A DNA stretch of 64,000 nt, taken from contig NZ_CP076562.1 of NCBI RefSeq assembly GCF_022174665.1, positions 2,000,525 to 2,064,524 of the forward strand, read 5' to 3'. Positions 7,570 to 16,548 of this stretch are shown in pieces. This DNA comes from Eubacterium sp. MSJ-33. Lineage in GTDB: Bacteria > Bacillota > Clostridia > Lachnospirales > Lachnospiraceae. The notes beneath the pieces are model-generated. The model saw nothing but the letters and a program-made list of their open reading frames with translations. It searched no databases and was not told where the DNA came from. The translations under genes and the position numbers were made by a program. How positions within the stretch are numbered: the first letter of the stretch is position 1; the number at the start of each line of letters is the position of its first letter.

Positions 7570-9120
7570 ATGGAGTTTTCGAAGAAGGAAATACATACAA
7601 GCGTGCTGACGCAATCCAAATATTCGCAGATTACTGTCGATGATGATTTTACAATACCGGACAGCAAGGGGGATATGGAGAAAATCGTTGCGAAGGAAGG
7701 GCATATTCTGCTTGAATCAATGATCCCGGAGGACGGAAAGGTTCGGATTACAGGATCGGTCTGTATCCGTGTTCTGTATCGGACGGGGGGCGATATTCCG
7801 CGGTTATGTCAGTTCCAGAGTGAGATTCCGTTTGAAGATGTAGTGAACTGCGATGGGGTGTCTTCTTCGAGTCAGGTTGATTGTCACAGTCAGTTGGAAG
7901 ATCTGACGGTGAGCATGATTAATTCCCGTAAGCTTGAAGTACGAGGATTGATTGGAACGCGTGTGAATGTCTATGAGGAAATGTGTGTCGATGCGGCAAT
8001 GGGACTCGAACAGGGGGAGGGTGTCGATTGCCAGTACCGGGATATTACATATAGTCAGGTCGTGCTTGCAAAGAGGGATGTGTTGAAGGTGCGGGAGGAG
8101 TTAGAAATCCCGCAGAATAAACCGAATATTCAAGAGATTTTATGGCAGTGCGTTGCTCTCCGGAATATGGAGACAAAAGCCGGGGATGAGAAGCTGCTTG
8201 TGCGGGGCGAGATTGAGATATTTATTCTATATAGGAGCAGTGAGGAACGTCTGCCGGTACAGTCAATCTTTTCTGTACGATCACTATACCGTGAGATCCC
8301 TTGTACCGGGGCTGCGGAGGGTATGGTGATCTCTGTTGATTATGTGTTAGGCAAGGGGGAGATTACGATCCGTCCAAATGGAGATGGAGAGGATCGTATG
8401 TTTGGCTGTGATTATAATATTGATATGAATATCAAGCTGTATGCGGATTGTGACTGTCGGATGCTGTCAGATGTGTATTCTCCAAATGCGGAGCTTGTGC
8501 CGCAATATGAAGTGCTTGATTATGAGAATCTTCTGTTGAAAAATGCGGCAAAGGCGAAGGTGTCAGCCAGAAAGCAGATTGGTGGAGATAAGGCGAAGCT
8601 GTTGCAGATCTGTCATGTGTACGGTGATGTGGATATCGACGATGTGGCTGTAGGGGAAAATGGAGCGGAGATCACGGGCGTTGTCAAGTGCTGTGTGCTT
8701 TATATTGCAACAGGGGATGATCCGATGAGTTCAGTCGAGATGGAGATTCCATTTTCGTATACTGCGGATACCGTACCGCTTGCACAGGAGGATTCCGTCC
8801 GAATCTCTCCATGTATTGATCAGTTGAATGCCGCATTGCTAAACAGTGAGGAAATCGAGATCAAGGCGCAGGTAAACCTGAATATATCAGTTTTTGCCAA
8901 AGGGGAAAGCTCAGTTATAACGGATATGCAGATCCTGCCAATCGATGAGGCGAAAAAGGCGGCTCAGCCGGGTATCGTCGGGTATGTAGTACGAAAAGGT
9001 GATAGTATATGGAGTATTGCAAAGGAATATTATGCGTCGATTGATTCAATCCGACAGTTAAATAATCTGGAGTCGGATGCCATATCTGAGGGCGACCGGT
9101 TATTGATTGTGAAATCATAG
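7570..9120 (+). CDS. SPOCS-domain and LysM protein (SipL-like spore morphogenesis protein)
   Basis: About 516 residues. It contains repeated DUF3794/SPOCS-type segments: one near residues 10-130, with further similar beta-rich stretches to about 440, in which patterns such as VRITGSVCIRVLYRTGGDIP and LLVRGEIEIFILYRSSEE recur. It ends in a LysM domain (GYVVRKGDSIWSIAKEYYASIDSIRQLNN region, about 468-514). This matches SipL of Clostridioides difficile, which binds SpoIVA through its LysM domain and is needed for spore coat localisation. The ATG at 7570 has a gtggaggg ribosome-binding site 4 bases upstream; the longer ORF start at 7489 has none. It neighbours other sporulation genes, which fits. 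Confidence 0.8.
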   Translation: MEFSKKEIHTSVLTQSKYSQITVDDDFTIPDSKGDMEKIVAKEGHILLESMIPEDGKVRITGSVCIRVLYRTGGDIPRLCQFQSEIPFEDVVNCDGVSSSSQVDCHSQLEDLTVSMINSRKLEVRGLIGTRVNVYEEMCVDAAMGLEQGEGVDCQYRDITYSQVVLAKRDVLKVREELEIPQNKPNIQEILWQCVALRNMETKAGDEKLLVRGEIEIFILYRSSEERLPVQSIFSVRSLYREIPCTGAAEGMVISVDYVLGKGEITIRPNGDGEDRMFGCDYNIDMNIKLYADCDCRMLSDVYSPNAELVPQYEVLDYENLLLKNAAKAKVSARKQIGGDKAKLLQICHVYGDVDIDDVAVGENGAEITGVVKCCVLYIATGDDPMSSVEMEIPFSYTADTVPLAQEDSVRISPCIDQLNAALLNSEEIEIKAQVNLNISVFAKGESSVITDMQILPIDEAKKAAQPGIVGYVVRKGDSIWSIAKEYYASIDSIRQLNNLESDAISEGDRLLIVKS

Positions 9121-9168
9121 AATCCTTGTTATAATAAGTTATTAACACAGATAAAGGGGAAGCGAAAC

Positions 9169-10035
9169 ATGAAGAAACTTACGAGAAATGCATATGCAAA
9201 GGTCAATCTGGCACTTGATGTTCTGCGCAGACGGGAAGATGGCTACCATGATGTCTGTATGATCATGCAGAACCTGAGTTTATATGATACGTTGACTTTT
9301 ACAATAGAAGCGGCAGAGACGTTTGAGATCACAATTTCCTGTGACAAGGAGTTTGTGCCATGCGATGAGAGAAATCTTGTCTATAAGGCGGTTGCACTTA
9401 TGGGGCAGACCTATAATCTGACAGGGAAAGTTCATGTGGATATCGTGAAGCGGATTCCGGTCGAAGCAGGGATGGCCGGAGGCAGTACGGATTGTGCCGC
9501 AGCATTCCATGCGATGCGTGAGCTGTATGGATTAGATGTGTCGACGGAAGATCTGATGAAGCTCGGTGTTACACTTGGAGCGGATGTACCATATTGTATT
9601 CTGGCGAAGACCGCGCTTTCGGAAGGAATCGGAGAGGTATTGACAGAGGTTCCGATGTTGCCGGATTGTTATGTCGTTGTGGCAAAACCGAACGTATCAG
9701 TCAGCACGAAGATGGTTTATGAGAACCTGCATGCAAACGAATTAGAGCGGCATCCGGATGTTGCGGGGATGGTGGAAGCGCTGAAACAGAAAAATCTGGC
9801 AGGGGTTGCGGCTCGCATGGAAAATGTGTTAGAGACCGTGACAACGAAATTCTACCCATTGATCGAAGAGATTAAGCAGACAATGAAGGATGCAGGGGCA
9901 GAAAATGCGATTATGAGCGGCAGTGGACCAACGGTGTTTGGGCTTTATACAGAAAGAGAAATCGCCGAGGCAGCAGCAGGGAAGATTCGCACGGCATATG
10001 GGCTTTCGGAGGTTTATGTGACGCAGCCTTGTTAA
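9169..10035 (+). CDS. ispE: 4-diphosphocytidyl-2-C-methyl-D-erythritol kinase
   Basis: A GHMP-family kinase of the MEP isoprenoid pathway that phosphorylates CDP-ME with ATP. The N-terminal AYAKVNLALDVLRRREDGYHDV and the ATP-binding glycine motif PVEAGMAGGSTDCAAAFHA (about 97-116) are diagnostic, as is ENAIMSGSGPTVFGLY near the C-terminus. The length (288) is standard. The ATG follows aaaggggaagcg. A strong intrinsic terminator follows the stop codon, so it is the last gene of its transcript. Confidence 0.96.
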   Translation: MKKLTRNAYAKVNLALDVLRRREDGYHDVCMIMQNLSLYDTLTFTIEAAETFEITISCDKEFVPCDERNLVYKAVALMGQTYNLTGKVHVDIVKRIPVEAGMAGGSTDCAAAFHAMRELYGLDVSTEDLMKLGVTLGADVPYCILAKTALSEGIGEVLTEVPMLPDCYVVVAKPNVSVSTKMVYENLHANELERHPDVAGMVEALKQKNLAGVAARMENVLETVTTKFYPLIEEIKQTMKDAGAENAIMSGSGPTVFGLYTEREIAEAAAGKIRTAYGLSEVYVTQPC

Positions 10036-10054
10036 GTGAATAAAAAATTACTTG

Positions 10055-10104
10055 AAAAAAACAACTGTGCATAGTAATGTATATTGTATACACAGTTGTT
10101 TTTT
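10055..10104 (+). terminator. Intrinsic terminator after ispE
   Basis: Complementary arms aaaaaaacaactgtg (10055-10069) and cacagttgtttttt (10091-10104), ending in a T run directly downstream of ispE. Confidence 0.92.
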
Positions 10105-10174
10105 GTTGTCTGCACAATATATGATTTGGGGTAAAAGCTATTTTGCGGAACATTACTACAAGGAGGTAGCGGTT

Positions 10175-10843
10175 ATGAAATTAGATATGAATATTGATGA
10201 ATATCTGCCACTTCGGGAGGTTGTATTTCATACATTGCGTAAGGCGATTATACAGGGAGAACTGCAGCCGGGTGAGCGTCTGATGGAGGTTTCTCTTGCC
10301 AATAAGCTGGGTGTCAGCCGGACACCGGTGCGTGAGGCAATTCGGATGCTGGAGCTGGAAGGGCTGGTTGTCATGGTTCCACGAAAAGGTGCCGAGGTTG
10401 CAAAAATCACAGTCAAGGACTTAAAGGATGCGCTGGAGGTGCGTATGACGATTGATTCTTTGTCAGTGAAGCTTGCGTGTGAGCGTATCGACGAGGAGGA
10501 GAAGCAGGAAATCAAGCAGGCATGCGTGGCGTTTCGCGAAGCGGTGAAGTCAAAGGATGTGAAAGCAATTGTAGAAGGCGATGAGCGCTTTCATAATACG
10601 ATATACCGTGCATCGAAAAATCAGAAGCTGATCACGATTGCGATGAATCTGCGGGAGCAGGTATACCGATATCGGTTTGAATATGTGAAGGATTTTTCTT
10701 ATCATGAGAATTTGATCCGTGAGCATGACCAGATTACAGAGGCGATTTTGGCAGGCGATGTGGAAACTGCACAGGAGATTATGAAGCAGCATATCTACAA
10801 TCAGGAGCAGATCGTGATTCGAAATCTGCAGAAAGAAGATTAA
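10175..10843 (+). CDS. GntR-family transcriptional regulator, FadR/FCD subfamily
   Basis: About 222 residues. The N-terminal winged helix (residues 10-75) has the GntR signature LRKAIIQGELQPGERLMEV, then LGVSRTPVREAIRMLE. The rest is an all-helical FCD ligand domain with potential metal-binding residues (DERFHNTIYRAS; HDQITEAILAGD; MKQHI). Such proteins repress genes for small carboxylate metabolism. The ATG has an aaggaggt ribosome-binding site 7 bases upstream. The gene is isolated between two terminators, so its targets are not obvious; divergent or autogenous control cannot be shown. Confidence 0.88.
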   Translation: MKLDMNIDEYLPLREVVFHTLRKAIIQGELQPGERLMEVSLANKLGVSRTPVREAIRMLELEGLVVMVPRKGAEVAKITVKDLKDALEVRMTIDSLSVKLACERIDEEEKQEIKQACVAFREAVKSKDVKAIVEGDERFHNTIYRASKNQKLITIAMNLREQVYRYRFEYVKDFSYHENLIREHDQITEAILAGDVETAQEIMKQHIYNQEQIVIRNLQKED

Positions 10844-10850
10844 CGAGAAT

Positions 10851-10902
10851 AAAAACCTTCAAACCATACATACTAGCTTATGTATAGTTTGGAGGTTTTT
10901 TT
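10851..10902 (+). terminator. Intrinsic terminator after gntR whose 3' arm holds the gerAA ribosome-binding site
   Basis: A long stem of about 22 bp: arm aaaaaccttcaaaccataca... (10851-10872) pairs with ...tgtatagtttggaggttttttt (10879-10902), with one G-U pair and one C-A mismatch. The 3' arm contains GGAGG (10891-10895), and the T tract runs directly into the gerAA ATG at 10903. Formation of the hairpin would hide the ribosome-binding site. Confidence 0.85.
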
Positions 10903-12492
10903 ATGGACTGGAAAGATCTGTATGATGATAAAAATAAACTCAAAGTGCCTTTGCGGAGTAGTCTCGCTGAGAATAAAAAGGTGTTGAATATATTATTTGA
11001 TAACTGTGGTGATGTGGTACAGAAGTCTTTCGCGATGGAGCGGGCGGAGGGCATGGTGTATATGCACGTCATCTATATCGATGGATTGACCAAGAATGAA
11101 ATGATTGAGGAGACAATCTTAAAGCCGCTTTCTTACGAATGGCGGGGAAACTCGGCAAGGGATGTCTGGGACAGCATCTTATATCAGGAGGTGCAGACAG
11201 CGGATATTGTAGAAGAGACATCGTTTGATAAGATGGTCGGGTCGATTCTGAAGGGAGATACCGCAATTTTAATCGATGGCTACGCGAGAGCCATGATTGT
11301 TTCGTCGAAGAAACTGCCCCTGCGTGGAATCTCTGAAAATGACACGGAAGGGGGGATGCGTGGTCCAAAGGATAGTTTCAATGAGGGATTCCGGCAGAGT
11401 ACCGCGTTGATTCGTCGCCGGGTGAAGGATGCAAAGCTGCGTGTGGAACAAGATACGATCGGGGAGCGCACACGGACGGATTATGCGCTTGTGTATCTGG
11501 CAGATGTAGCATCCGAAGATCTGGTAAAGCGCGTGCGTGAGGATATGCATCGCTATGATATTGATGCAATCTATGACAGTGGAATGGCACAGCATCTGAT
11601 GGAAAACTGGTATTCTCCATTTCCGACATTTCAGTCGACAACCAGACCGGACAAAGTGGCAGCAGGAATCACGGAGGGCAGAGTGGCAATCGTATTTGAT
11701 AACTCACCGGAGGTGATCCTTGCACCCTGTAATCTGAATATGCTGCTGCAGACCTCGGATGATTATTATAATCGTTGGGCAGTTGGAACATTTGCGCGGA
11801 TCATCCGGTATATCGCTGCATTTCTGGCGGTGTCTCTGCCGGGATTGTACATCGCGATCACGGTGTATCACAGTGACACCCTGCCGACGAAGCTTTTATA
11901 TGCGATCGCATCGGCACGAAGCATGGTGACATTTCCGGTGATAGTCGAGATGCTTTTGATGGAGTTTTTGTTTGAGCTTCTGCGGGAAGCGGGGATACGT
12001 CTGCCGGGACCGCTTGGCAACACGATCGGTATCGTCGGGGGTCTGATCGTTGGGCAGTCTGCGGTGGAGGCGGGAATTGTGAGTACGATGGTTGTGATTG
12101 TGGTGGCTCTTACTGCGATCGCGAGTTTTGCAATTCCAAATGAGGAGTTTGCATCGGTATTTCGTCTGCTCAAGTTCTTCGTGATCATTCCGTCTGCAAT
12201 CTGGGGATTGTATGGGTATATTTTGGCGCTTTTAGTGATTGTGGTGCATCTGTCCGGGTTAATGAGTTTCGGAATTCCGTATATGTATCCGGTGGTTGCC
12301 GGAAATGGAAAGCGGGCATATGCAAATCAGGATTTTGTATTTCGAGCCCCCATCTCGTGGATGCGGAAACGTCCGATCTTTGCACGGGAAGATGCGAGAG
12401 TGCGGTTGCGGGAGGATGTGGCTGGAACTAAGGAGAATGGTGGTGAACAGCTGACAGGAGAGGGGGAGAAACATGAATCTGACAGACGGTAA
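10903..12492 (+). CDS. Spore germination protein, GerAA/GerA family (germinant receptor A subunit)
   Basis: A 529-residue GerAA-type protein. The N-terminal half is soluble (MDWKDLYDD..., then the conserved TAILIDGYARAMIVSSKKLPLRG beta strand and PKDSFNEGFRQSTALIRRRVKD). The C-terminal half has about five membrane helices, including IAAFLAVSLPGLYIAI and LGNTIGIVGGLIVGQSAVEAG. A subunits form oligomeric channels in the spore inner membrane and respond to germinants. The ATG uses a GGAGG that lies inside the preceding terminator hairpin. The stop overlaps the next gene by 20 bp, indicating translational coupling. Expression is expected in the forespore, but I see no sure sigma-G promoter. Confidence 0.92.
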   Translation: MDWKDLYDDKNKLKVPLRSSLAENKKVLNILFDNCGDVVQKSFAMERAEGMVYMHVIYIDGLTKNEMIEETILKPLSYEWRGNSARDVWDSILYQEVQTADIVEETSFDKMVGSILKGDTAILIDGYARAMIVSSKKLPLRGISENDTEGGMRGPKDSFNEGFRQSTALIRRRVKDAKLRVEQDTIGERTRTDYALVYLADVASEDLVKRVREDMHRYDIDAIYDSGMAQHLMENWYSPFPTFQSTTRPDKVAAGITEGRVAIVFDNSPEVILAPCNLNMLLQTSDDYYNRWAVGTFARIIRYIAAFLAVSLPGLYIAITVYHSDTLPTKLLYAIASARSMVTFPVIVEMLLMEFLFELLREAGIRLPGPLGNTIGIVGGLIVGQSAVEAGIVSTMVVIVVALTAIASFAIPNEEFASVFRLLKFFVIIPSAIWGLYGYILALLVIVVHLSGLMSFGIPYMYPVVAGNGKRAYANQDFVFRAPISWMRKRPIFAREDARVRLREDVAGTKENGGEQLTGEGEKHESDRR

Positions 12493-14059
12493 GATCTCAA
12501 AACGACAGTGGTTTCGTATGAGTTATCTTGAATGTGTAACGATCAGTATGATGATGATTCCCTATATTACGTTGTCGCTTGCGGGCAAATATCATGTGGC
12601 AGCGCTTGTGACCGGACTTGGGCTGGTTGTGTTTTATGGTGCATTGATGCTGTATCTGGCGAAATTTGTTCCATGTGGATATATCAATGCGATTCGTAAT
12701 CATATGGGGTGGACATCTGGAATTTTGGATGTGTTGTATGCGATTCGTTATCTGATGCGCGCAACGTTGATCGCTGTATTTTTCTCTATGATTCTGCAGA
12801 AGTATCTGTTATCCAGTTTTTCGGTATGGTGGATTTTCCTGCCATTTCTTGGAATTACATTGTATGGTGCGTCCAAGACAATGGAAGGCAGGGGACGGAT
12901 GTTTGAATTGCTGTTTGGCTGGATGGTTGTACCGCTTATTCTCATAGTCGTATTCTCTGTATCGAATATTGATATCGGTGCAATCGTGGCAGGTATTACG
13001 TCGCAGTCGCGGGTGTCCGGCGTGTTTAAGGGTGCTTATGCGATCCTTCTTGCACTGTCGCCTCTTGAACTGCAGTTATATAGTCGACCATGTGTCAAAG
13101 AGAAGGATAAAATGGGCGCAATCCGGCTTTTGCTGTGGATTGTATTTACGATTGTATTTGCATATCTGTTTATTGTGGCGATTCTTGGATATGGCTGGAT
13201 GGCAAGTGAGACGACAGCATCGTTCAATGTGATGGAAGCGGCTTCTTTTCCCGGCGGAGCTGTTGCGCGGCTTGATTATCTTGTGATGTCGTTTTGGATC
13301 ATCGGTGTATTTGCGGTTGTGAGTGGGTATCTGCATCAGACGAGGGACTTTTTATATTCGCTGTGTGAGGTGAAGCATAGAAGTGGACGGGTTATAACAT
13401 TTGTCGTGATGTTCGTGTTTGCCTGTCTGATTGCATATGGCATGCAGTTTGAGTCAGTTGTGAAATATGGCATGCGGTATTTTCTGTATGCGGATCTTGC
13501 AATCGGCATTTTGTTTCCATTGATCGTTATGTGGGTGAAAATAAAGATGCGTGTGAAATGGGGAATCGGATTTGTATGCCTGACCGTGTTAGCTGCAATC
13601 GGCAGTGTATTGATCGGGAATGAAAAGCTTGGCAGACAATTTATCCAGAATGATTTTACAGCCACCGAGCAGAAGAAGGAGACTCTCGAGCACCGGGATT
13701 ATGTGCAGAAAATGCAGGTCGAGACAGGGAAGAAAGGATATGAGTTTACGTTTGTAATTGCGGATATTGCAGGGTACGAAGGGGAAAACAGTATTGGACA
13801 GAAACTGTATCATGTGCAGGCGGAAAGTCTGGAGAAGGCAGCGGATCTGTATCGTGAGCAGGAGGAGCGGCAGTTGGATTTTGGACATATGAAGCAGATC
13901 GCTGCAGATATGACGAGACAGGAGATTCACCCGCTTTTGTTGGAGATCGGACATCGACCGGGAATCTCAAAGTCGATACCGGTTGTGATGGAAACAGGGC
14001 AGAAGAAATATATTTTACGGGAAATGATTAAGGCTGCGTATGGAAGGGAAAACTTGTAA
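12473..14059 (+). CDS. GerAB-type permease fused to a partial GerAC-like domain
   Basis: A 528-residue protein. Residues 1-365 form about ten membrane helices of the GerAB/APC-like spore permease family (SYLECVTISMMMIPYITLSLAGKYHVAA at the start). After the last helix (about 365-380) the tail of some 150 residues resembles the N-terminal domain of GerAC: a region like HRDYVQKMQVETGKKGYEFTFVIADI, then AESLEKAADLYREQEERQLDFGHMKQIAADM. GerAC is normally a separate lipoprotein; here it lacks a signal peptide, a lipobox and its C-terminal domains. No stand-alone gerAC follows. The gene overlaps gerAA by 20 bp. GerAB identity is firm; the GerAC fusion is an inference from pattern. Confidence 0.8.
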   Translation: MNLTDGKISKRQWFRMSYLECVTISMMMIPYITLSLAGKYHVAALVTGLGLVVFYGALMLYLAKFVPCGYINAIRNHMGWTSGILDVLYAIRYLMRATLIAVFFSMILQKYLLSSFSVWWIFLPFLGITLYGASKTMEGRGRMFELLFGWMVVPLILIVVFSVSNIDIGAIVAGITSQSRVSGVFKGAYAILLALSPLELQLYSRPCVKEKDKMGAIRLLLWIVFTIVFAYLFIVAILGYGWMASETTASFNVMEAASFPGGAVARLDYLVMSFWIIGVFAVVSGYLHQTRDFLYSLCEVKHRSGRVITFVVMFVFACLIAYGMQFESVVKYGMRYFLYADLAIGILFPLIVMWVKIKMRVKWGIGFVCLTVLAAIGSVLIGNEKLGRQFIQNDFTATEQKKETLEHRDYVQKMQVETGKKGYEFTFVIADIAGYEGENSIGQKLYHVQAESLEKAADLYREQEERQLDFGHMKQIAADMTRQEIHPLLLEIGHRPGISKSIPVVMETGQKKYILREMIKAAYGRENL

Positions 14060-14091
14060 CCAGATATCAACTTTCGATGGAGGAATTGGTT

Positions 14092-14916
14092 ATGGGTTAT
14101 AGGATTCTTAAAGGAGCCATGGTTGGAATTTTGATCGGCGTATGTGGCGGTATCTTTCTTACAAGTGCCCTGCATATAGCAAGTGGGGGCAGTGTACGTG
14201 ATGTGGTTAGTCTGTTCCGTGAGGGGAATATGAAATTATCCGTTGCAGATCAGGGGGCGCTTAATGCAGAGCTGCAGGAGGTATTTGGAGATAGAGATGC
14301 AGCGGCATTCGAAAGCAATCTGATTGGAACGGTGGACCAAAATGTTATTGGTGCAGATGTCTATGAGGATGCATTGAAAAGCCCGGAGGATGTGATCGTG
14401 CGGTTTCATGTACGTGCAAATAGTGACAGCGAAGCAGATCTGGAGTTAAAATACGCTGTGCGTGATGCGGTACTTTCCTTGCTTGCGGAGGATCTGCAGA
14501 AGGCGGAAAATGACAGCGAGGCAATCCTGTATCTGGCACAGAATCTGTCCGCAATTCGCGATACGGCGCGCACAGTTGTGGAGGATGCCGGGTATGCGTA
14601 TGAGGTGAAGGCATATATTACGAGAGAGGAGTTTCCCATCCGGGAATATGGCGAGCTGGTGCTTCCGGCAGGAACCTACCGGGCGCTTCGCATAGATATC
14701 GGTGAGGCAAAGGGAGAGAACTTCTGGTGCATGTTGTATCCGATGATGTGTTACACGATGGACGCGGGTGCAGTTGTTGATTCGGCAGATACAGAGAAGC
14801 TTGCACAGGCACTTGATGAGGAAAGCTACGAGAAATTATTTGTGAAGCGGGACACGAAGCCCGGTGATGTCAAAGTAAAGTTAAAGATTCTTGAATGGTT
14901 GCAGGATAGATTCTAA
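14092..14916 (+). CDS. spoIIR: Stage II sporulation protein R
   Basis: A signalling protein made in the forespore and secreted across the septum to activate SpoIIGA processing of pro-sigma-E. After a signal-like helix (ILKGAMVGILIGVCGGIFLTSALHI), the family core is clear: VIVRFHVRANSDSEADLELKYAVRD (about 105-130) and the cysteine-containing ENFWCMLYPMMCY. I use the ATG at 14092, which has a ggagg 8 bases upstream, rather than 14077. The extra 60 residues between the helix and the core are longer than in some homologues. It follows the ger genes closely and may share their transcript. Confidence 0.93.
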   Translation: MGYRILKGAMVGILIGVCGGIFLTSALHIASGGSVRDVVSLFREGNMKLSVADQGALNAELQEVFGDRDAAAFESNLIGTVDQNVIGADVYEDALKSPEDVIVRFHVRANSDSEADLELKYAVRDAVLSLLAEDLQKAENDSEAILYLAQNLSAIRDTARTVVEDAGYAYEVKAYITREEFPIREYGELVLPAGTYRALRIDIGEAKGENFWCMLYPMMCYTMDAGAVVDSADTEKLAQALDEESYEKLFVKRDTKPGDVKVKLKILEWLQDRF

Positions 14917-14964
14917 GTTGCTATAATATGGGAAATAAATTATTTCCTATGAAAGGCAAAAACC

Positions 14965-16017
14965 ATGAAAAAGAATCTAGCAGTAATATTTGGCGGCCGC
15001 TCATCCGAGCATGAAGTATCCTGCGTGTCAGTTGTTACAATTGTCAAAGCAGTAGATCTTGAGAAATACAACATGTTCCTGATCGGAATTACAAAAGACG
15101 GTGAGTGGAAGCTTGTAGAAGATATCGCAAGCATTGAGGACGGAAGCTGGAAGGAAAGTCCTGTTTCTGCAATTATTTCGCCTGATACAAAGGGTGGACT
15201 TATTATTTCGCAGGACGATATGATGAAGGTACAGCCAATCGATGTGATCTTCCCTGTATTGCATGGCATGTATGGTGAGGATGGAACGATTCAGGGATTG
15301 TTCGAGATGGCAGACATCCCCTATGTCGGATGTGGCGTGTTTGCTTCTGCAGCTTCTATGGATAAGTTTTATACAAAATTGGTGGTTGATACACTTGGAA
15401 TTCGTCAGGCTGTTTATGTGCCGGTGCTGGCAGAACAACTAGAGGATATGGACGAGGTGACAGCCCGCGTCGAAGCAAAGCTTTCTTATCCGGTATTTGT
15501 AAAGCCTTCCAAGGCAGGTTCTTCCAAGGGCGTTTCCAAGGCGGATGACCGTGCAGCATTGGTTGTCGCTTTGAAGGAAGCTGCAAAGCATGATTATAAG
15601 ATTTTGGTTGAGGAGACGATCGTCGGTCGTGAAATCGAGTGTGCCGTTCTTGGCTATGGTAAGGGTACAAAAGCATCACGCGTGGGAGAAATTCTTGCGG
15701 CAGCAGAATTTTATGATTTCGATGCCAAGTACAACAATGCAGAGTCTAAGACTGTAATCGGTGCTGATCTTCCGGACGGAAAAGAGGCAGAAGTGCAGAA
15801 GGATGCGGTTGCAATCTTCAATGCACTGGATGGATTCGGTCTTTCACGTGTAGACTTCTTCTTAGAGAAGGATACGAACGAGGTCGTATTTAACGAGATC
15901 AACACATTACCGGGCTTTACTTCCATCAGTATGTATCCAATGCTCTGGAAGGATAAGGGATATTCGATTGAGAGTCTGGTAGAGACTTTGATCGAGATGG
16001 CAAAGGAACGTCCATAA
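14965..16017 (+). CDS. ddl: D-alanine--D-alanine ligase
   Basis: Joins two D-alanines for peptidoglycan precursor synthesis, using ATP. The ATP-grasp features are visible: N-terminal VIFGGRSSEHEVS, the PVFVKPSKAGSSKGVSKA phosphate-binding region, VEETIVGREIEC, and the C-terminal metal site VVFNEINTLPGFTS. The length (350) is normal. The ATG follows gaaaggcaaa. The stop overlaps the next ATG by one base (taatga), so the two genes are coupled. Confidence 0.97.
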   Translation: MKKNLAVIFGGRSSEHEVSCVSVVTIVKAVDLEKYNMFLIGITKDGEWKLVEDIASIEDGSWKESPVSAIISPDTKGGLIISQDDMMKVQPIDVIFPVLHGMYGEDGTIQGLFEMADIPYVGCGVFASAASMDKFYTKLVVDTLGIRQAVYVPVLAEQLEDMDEVTARVEAKLSYPVFVKPSKAGSSKGVSKADDRAALVVALKEAAKHDYKILVEETIVGREIECAVLGYGKGTKASRVGEILAAAEFYDFDAKYNNAESKTVIGADLPDGKEAEVQKDAVAIFNALDGFGLSRVDFFLEKDTNEVVFNEINTLPGFTSISMYPMLWKDKGYSIESLVETLIEMAKERP

Positions 16018-16463
16018 TGAAAGCAGTCATTGAGTTTGAAAATATAGATGTGGAGACCGGTGAAGTGATGCGCTCGCAGGCGACAGCGCTGGCAAGCATG
16101 ACCGAACAGGGGATGAAGCTTACCTATGTGGAGGATGTGTCCGGGGATGGACACAAGACACGCTGTACGATGTTGTTTTCCGACAACCGCCTTCGTGTGA
16201 CGCGGAGTGGCGAATTGAATTCGGACTTCGTATATGAGCATGGCTTAACACATCATACAAAATACGCAACCGGCTATGGTTCGATTCCGGTGACCTTGCA
16301 GACGAAGCATTTCCTGCATACGGCAGAGGGTATTGATTATGCGGCAGCCGTTTTGGCAGAGGAATTTTCCTTACGCCTTGCACTGCAATATACGATGGAG
16401 ATGGGAAATGAACTGCCGATGGAGCGGAAGATGAAGGTGCATGTACATAGTTTGGCGGATTAG
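16017..16463 (+). CDS. DUF1934 (YwiB-like) beta-barrel protein
   Basis: A 148-residue cytosolic protein with the alternating beta pattern of the DUF1934/YwiB lipocalin-like family: KLTYVEDVSGDGHKTRCTMLF, RVTRSGELNSDFVYEHGLTHHTKYATGYGSIPV, then RLALQYTMEMGNEL near the end. The start codon overlaps the ddl stop by one base. The function of the family is not established. The pairing with ddl hints at a cell-envelope role, which is only an inference. A bidirectional terminator follows. Confidence 0.7.
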   Translation: MKAVIEFENIDVETGEVMRSQATALASMTEQGMKLTYVEDVSGDGHKTRCTMLFSDNRLRVTRSGELNSDFVYEHGLTHHTKYATGYGSIPVTLQTKHFLHTAEGIDYAAAVLAEEFSLRLALQYTMEMGNELPMERKMKVHVHSLAD

Positions 16464-16494
16464 ATATGCCATACAGATGATTAAGTAAGAATAG

Positions 16495-16548
16495 AAAACC
16501 GGATGGATTACAACAAACATGTAAATCCATCCGGCTCTTTTATTTTTC
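16495..16548. terminator. Bidirectional intrinsic terminator between convergent genes
   Basis: Stem ccggatggatt (16499-16509) with aatccatccgg (16524-16534) and a T-rich 3' side (ctcttttattttt); on the other strand it precedes a short T run. It serves the ddl transcript and possibly the CPBP operon. Confidence 0.88.

Noticed and set aside
10036..10174. N-terminal extension of the GntR protein from 10052
   Set aside because: The extra codons run through the ispE terminator hairpin, and the ATG at 10175 has an aaggaggt site.
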